Part shown: in pieces, positions 63,696 to 64,000 of the stretch
Numbering within the stretch: the stretch's first letter is position 1
How the letters are laid out: each line of letters starts with the position of its first letter
Assembly (NCBI GenBank): GCA_050874665.1
Contig: JBNMLC010000005.1
Location: 62,001-126,000, forward strand
Source of the DNA: RUG11237 sp050874665
Lineage (GTDB): Bacteria > Bacillota > Clostridia > Lachnospirales > Lachnospiraceae
Direction: 5' to 3'
Length of the DNA stretch: 64,000 bases
Position numbers and translations under genes: made by a program
Notes under the pieces: model-generated
What the model was told of the DNA's origin: nothing
Databases searched by the model: none
What the model saw: only the letters and a program-made list of their open reading frames with translations

Positions 63696-64000
63696 CTATT
63701 TCACTGTAACCATAATTTTTTTAGATTTCACTCCACTCTTTACAGTGATAATACAATTCCCCTTTCTTTTGCATTTTATGACACCCTTTGTAGTTACCGA
63801 TGCCACCTTCGTATTAGATGATTTATATTTTATTCCTTCTGTTGAATCAGAAGGCGAAACTTTCGCTTTTATTTTAAACGTAGCATTTTTTTTCAATGTC
63901 ACTTTAGACCTATTTAACGTGATTTTTTTTGTTTTTACCACGCTTTTTGTAACCTTCACCGTACACTGTGCCTTTGCACCCTTCACAGTTTCTACCGTAA
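63696..64000 (-). CDS. Ig-like (BIG2) surface protein, C-terminal end; cut by window edge
   Basis: The frame is open through the right edge, so the GTG at 63986 is not the true start. The visible last 101 residues have a repeat ending KGAKAQCTVKV, then one BIG2-type domain with LNRSKVTLKKNATFKIKAKVSPSD, YKSSNTKVASVTTKGVIKCKRKGNCIITV. Very Lys-rich and basic. It is probably a large extracellular protein extending leftwards on the minus strand beyond this window. Confidence 0.8.
   Translation of the reverse strand, partial: TVETVKGAKAQCTVKVTKSVVKTKKITLNRSKVTLKKNATFKIKAKVSPSDSTEGIKYKSSNTKVASVTTKGVIKCKRKGNCIITVKSGVKSKKIMVTVK

Noticed and set aside
1..64000. tRNA, rRNA, insertion sequence, prophage
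   Set aside because: No such genes were recognised when reading both strands; a covariance scan would be needed to be sure.

Overview
The window looks like core chromosome of a low-GC, Gram-positive, spore-forming Clostridia member, most likely Lachnospiraceae. Reasons: MreBCD/PBP2/MinCDE/RodA in one row; a GerW/DUF2953 sporulation pair; a Prp protease with the matching L27 N-terminal extension; YloU/YloV/L28; Firmicutes-type LexA boxes; an XerS-like recombinase; and MetH plus a YitJ-like methylenetetrahydrofolate reductase. I saw no rRNA, tRNA, CRISPR array, insertion sequence or prophage. No gap between genes reaches 300 bases.

Layout. 1-9255 (+): cell-shape and division-site block, with mreB (cut by the left edge), mreC, mreD, a class B PBP with a large insert, minC, minD, minE, rodA, mgsA and a D,D-carboxypeptidase, closed by a two-way terminator. 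9291-9503 (-): DUF378 membrane protein. 9632-16573 (+): radical SAM protein, HlyD-like protein, YggS-type PLP protein, sepF, ylmH-like S4 protein, aroB, lspA, rluD-type synthase. 16713-20008 (+): cytidylate-kinase-like protein, then a J-domain protein, a two-TM protein, a zinc-ribbon protein, an amidohydrolase and a GNAT. 20109-21860 (-): AI-2E family permease and dtd. 22040-23854 (+): ttcA-like gene with a structured leader, and an XerS-like recombinase. 23857-25077: a divergent SOS pair (YneA-like LysM protein and lexA) around a cluster of LexA boxes.

25147-33977 (-): TIGR03960 radical SAM, its DUF2344 partner, rng, Nudix, rplU, prp, rpmA, obg, yhbY, nadD, yqeK, rsfS, a classic ribosome-assembly neighbourhood. 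34196-35254 (+): a PilT-like ATPase without other pilus genes. 35345-41888 (-): SH3/FN3 secreted protein, CbxX-type AAA ATPase, recG, FakA-like protein and Asp23 protein, with rpmB (+) beyond. 42441-47917 (-): an unlisted 45-residue membrane peptide, gerW, DUF2953 protein, a small unknown, Nudix, and a second PBP/FtsW-type pair. 47942-55148 (-): U32 peptidase, zapA, ruvB, ruvA, Gx transporter, Ig-like repeat secreted protein, NusG-II protein. 55148-59428: leuDC with a divergent LysR regulator, ilvN, a CPBP-like protein. 59447-63686 (-): the methionine pair metH and yitJ-like. The right edge cuts an Ig-like surface protein.

The genes form two themes: envelope growth and division (two SEDS/PBP pairs, Min, MreBCD, SepF, ZapA, YneA-like), and ribosome/RNA maturation with DNA repair (LexA, RuvAB, RecG). 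No obvious defence island or new multi-gene system is present. The best leads are a small J-domain/TM/zinc-ribbon cluster, a structured ttcA leader, a repeated palindrome, the PBP2 insert, and several family members missing expected residues.
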